Shown here in pieces: positions 63,131 to 64,000 of a stretch of 64,000 nt of DNA. The notes below the pieces were generated by a model that had not been told where the DNA came from, ran no database searches, and saw only the letters and a program-made list of their open reading frames with translations. The first letter of the stretch is position 1. The number at the start of each line of letters is the position of its first letter. Source of the DNA: Hirundichthys speculiger (taxonomy: Eukaryota > Chordata > Actinopteri > Beloniformes > Exocoetidae); contig JAGFBZ010000258.1 in the NCBI GenBank assembly GCA_018398805.1, positions 1,674,001 through 1,738,000 on the forward strand. Direction: 5' to 3'. A program made the position numbers and the translations under genes.

Positions 63131-64000
63131 TCAGTGTCTTCTCCACACTTTGAAACTACAATTCAAGTACTGGAGGCAATATCTGGACGGCTGAACATAA
63201 CGTTCCTCCACATATGCTCATTCAAACGTTGACTGCAAATCTGTAGAAGGCTGGGGGTTTGATTCAAGTTCAAGACCAAGGGTAGGGCTCTCAATCCACA
63301 TTAGCATTAAAAGTAGGCTGATTGGGGCAAGGAACTACTAAGTACTTACTCAGTGCTTATTCAGGCTTGGGGAAAGCAGTCATGCTGAGGTGTGACATTC
63401 CTACATCTTAATGCATTGCTATGTTGGACCAACGGCATATGTTCGCTGTAGCAGGGAACCCGTCTTTGGTCTACTTGCTATCTCCATCTACAAACTTCCC
63501 CATTAATACTTTTGTATTGTTTTCAAGATGGGTTCAAAGACACATTGATAATGGTTACTATGAATTGTACTGAATTAGCATGACTTGTATTACAGATGAA
63601 CTAAAACAAAACTGATTGAACTGGAAAATATTGTGTTTACAACTGGATTTGTGTTAAACTGGTTGAGGAGCCCTCAGGTTTGTTGTGAACTAATGCTGCA
63701 CAAATAAACTGAGCTGAACTAAATTAACTGAACTGCACCTGAACGCAATTCTATCTTGCAAATTTACTCAGATTCATAACTTAGTTTTCACTGACATTGT
63801 GAAGCCTCATATAGGTGGGAATATGCCATCATCATTAATTAATTACAGTTGGCCTGCATCGAGTTAACAAAGCATGTCAGCATCTCACCCATCAATGCAG
63901 GATGTACCATAAATCAGTTATAACTGTCAAGGCAAGGGGGCTGAATGCTTAAAGAAATTGGATATTTTAATATTTTATTTTCTGTTAGTTAAAGAAACAT

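Larger units (their letters stand above)
61579..64000. other. Intergenic to the right edge
   Basis: Pyrimidine-rich 61.9-62.3 kb (spurious long frames), then the Tc1 remnant. 63.13-64.0 kb holds nothing recognised. No exon of an upstream neighbouring gene is visible. Confidence 0.45.

Noticed and set aside
63225..63300. Another tRNA-like B box (GGGTTTGATTCAAG)
   Set aside because: No A box at the right distance and no flanking SINE body recognised.

Overview
This is vertebrate nuclear DNA, almost certainly from a ray-finned (teleost) fish. It is AT-rich and intron-rich, and it is crowded with decayed transposon families typical of teleosts: hAT/ZBED5-like, Harbinger, Tc1, pogo-like, RTE- and L2/CR1-type LINEs, and an LTR. 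There are long CA, GA and AT microsatellites and no bacterial gene organisation. The species cannot be told from the sequence.

Only one protein-coding gene is supported: trhde, the thyrotropin-releasing-hormone-degrading ectoenzyme (an M1-family zinc aminopeptidase, type II membrane protein). It lies on the minus strand and enters from its 5' end. Coding exon 1 (26363-26827) carries the cytoplasmic tail, the transmembrane anchor, a Gly/Ser-rich stalk and the start of the ectodomain. Exon 2 (14207-14451) continues the N-terminal M1 domain. Intron 1 is 11,911 bp (GT-AG, phase 0). Exon 2 ends in phase 2, and about 14.2 kb of intron 2 runs off the left edge without a recognisable exon 3. The catalytic HEXXH exons are therefore outside the window, to the left.

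Upstream of the start codon there is a 59-codon upstream ORF that overlaps the main ORF out of frame. A CpG-rich block with a long GA tract (28.36-29.34 kb) is the best promoter candidate.

From 29.4 to 64 kb I see no host gene, only intergenic DNA with nested and degenerate mobile elements. These are a pogo-like MITE (29.8-30.5), an L2/CR1-type LINE with recognisable RT motifs split by an LTR-like insertion (32-34.5), a hAT element with a perfect 8-bp target duplication (39.7-40.4), a tRNA-type SINE and a LINE tail (48.4-49.0), a hAT internal-deletion derivative abutting an unclassified 900-bp inverted-repeat element (49.7-51.5), a Harbinger transposase remnant (58.65), another hAT/ZBED5-like piece (60.0-60.6), a Harbinger-like MITE (60.9-61.6) and a Tc1 remnant (62.8-63.1). 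The introns hold similar debris. At least four copies of one unclassified dispersed repeat occur at 24.6, 30.8, 42.0 and 44.4 kb.
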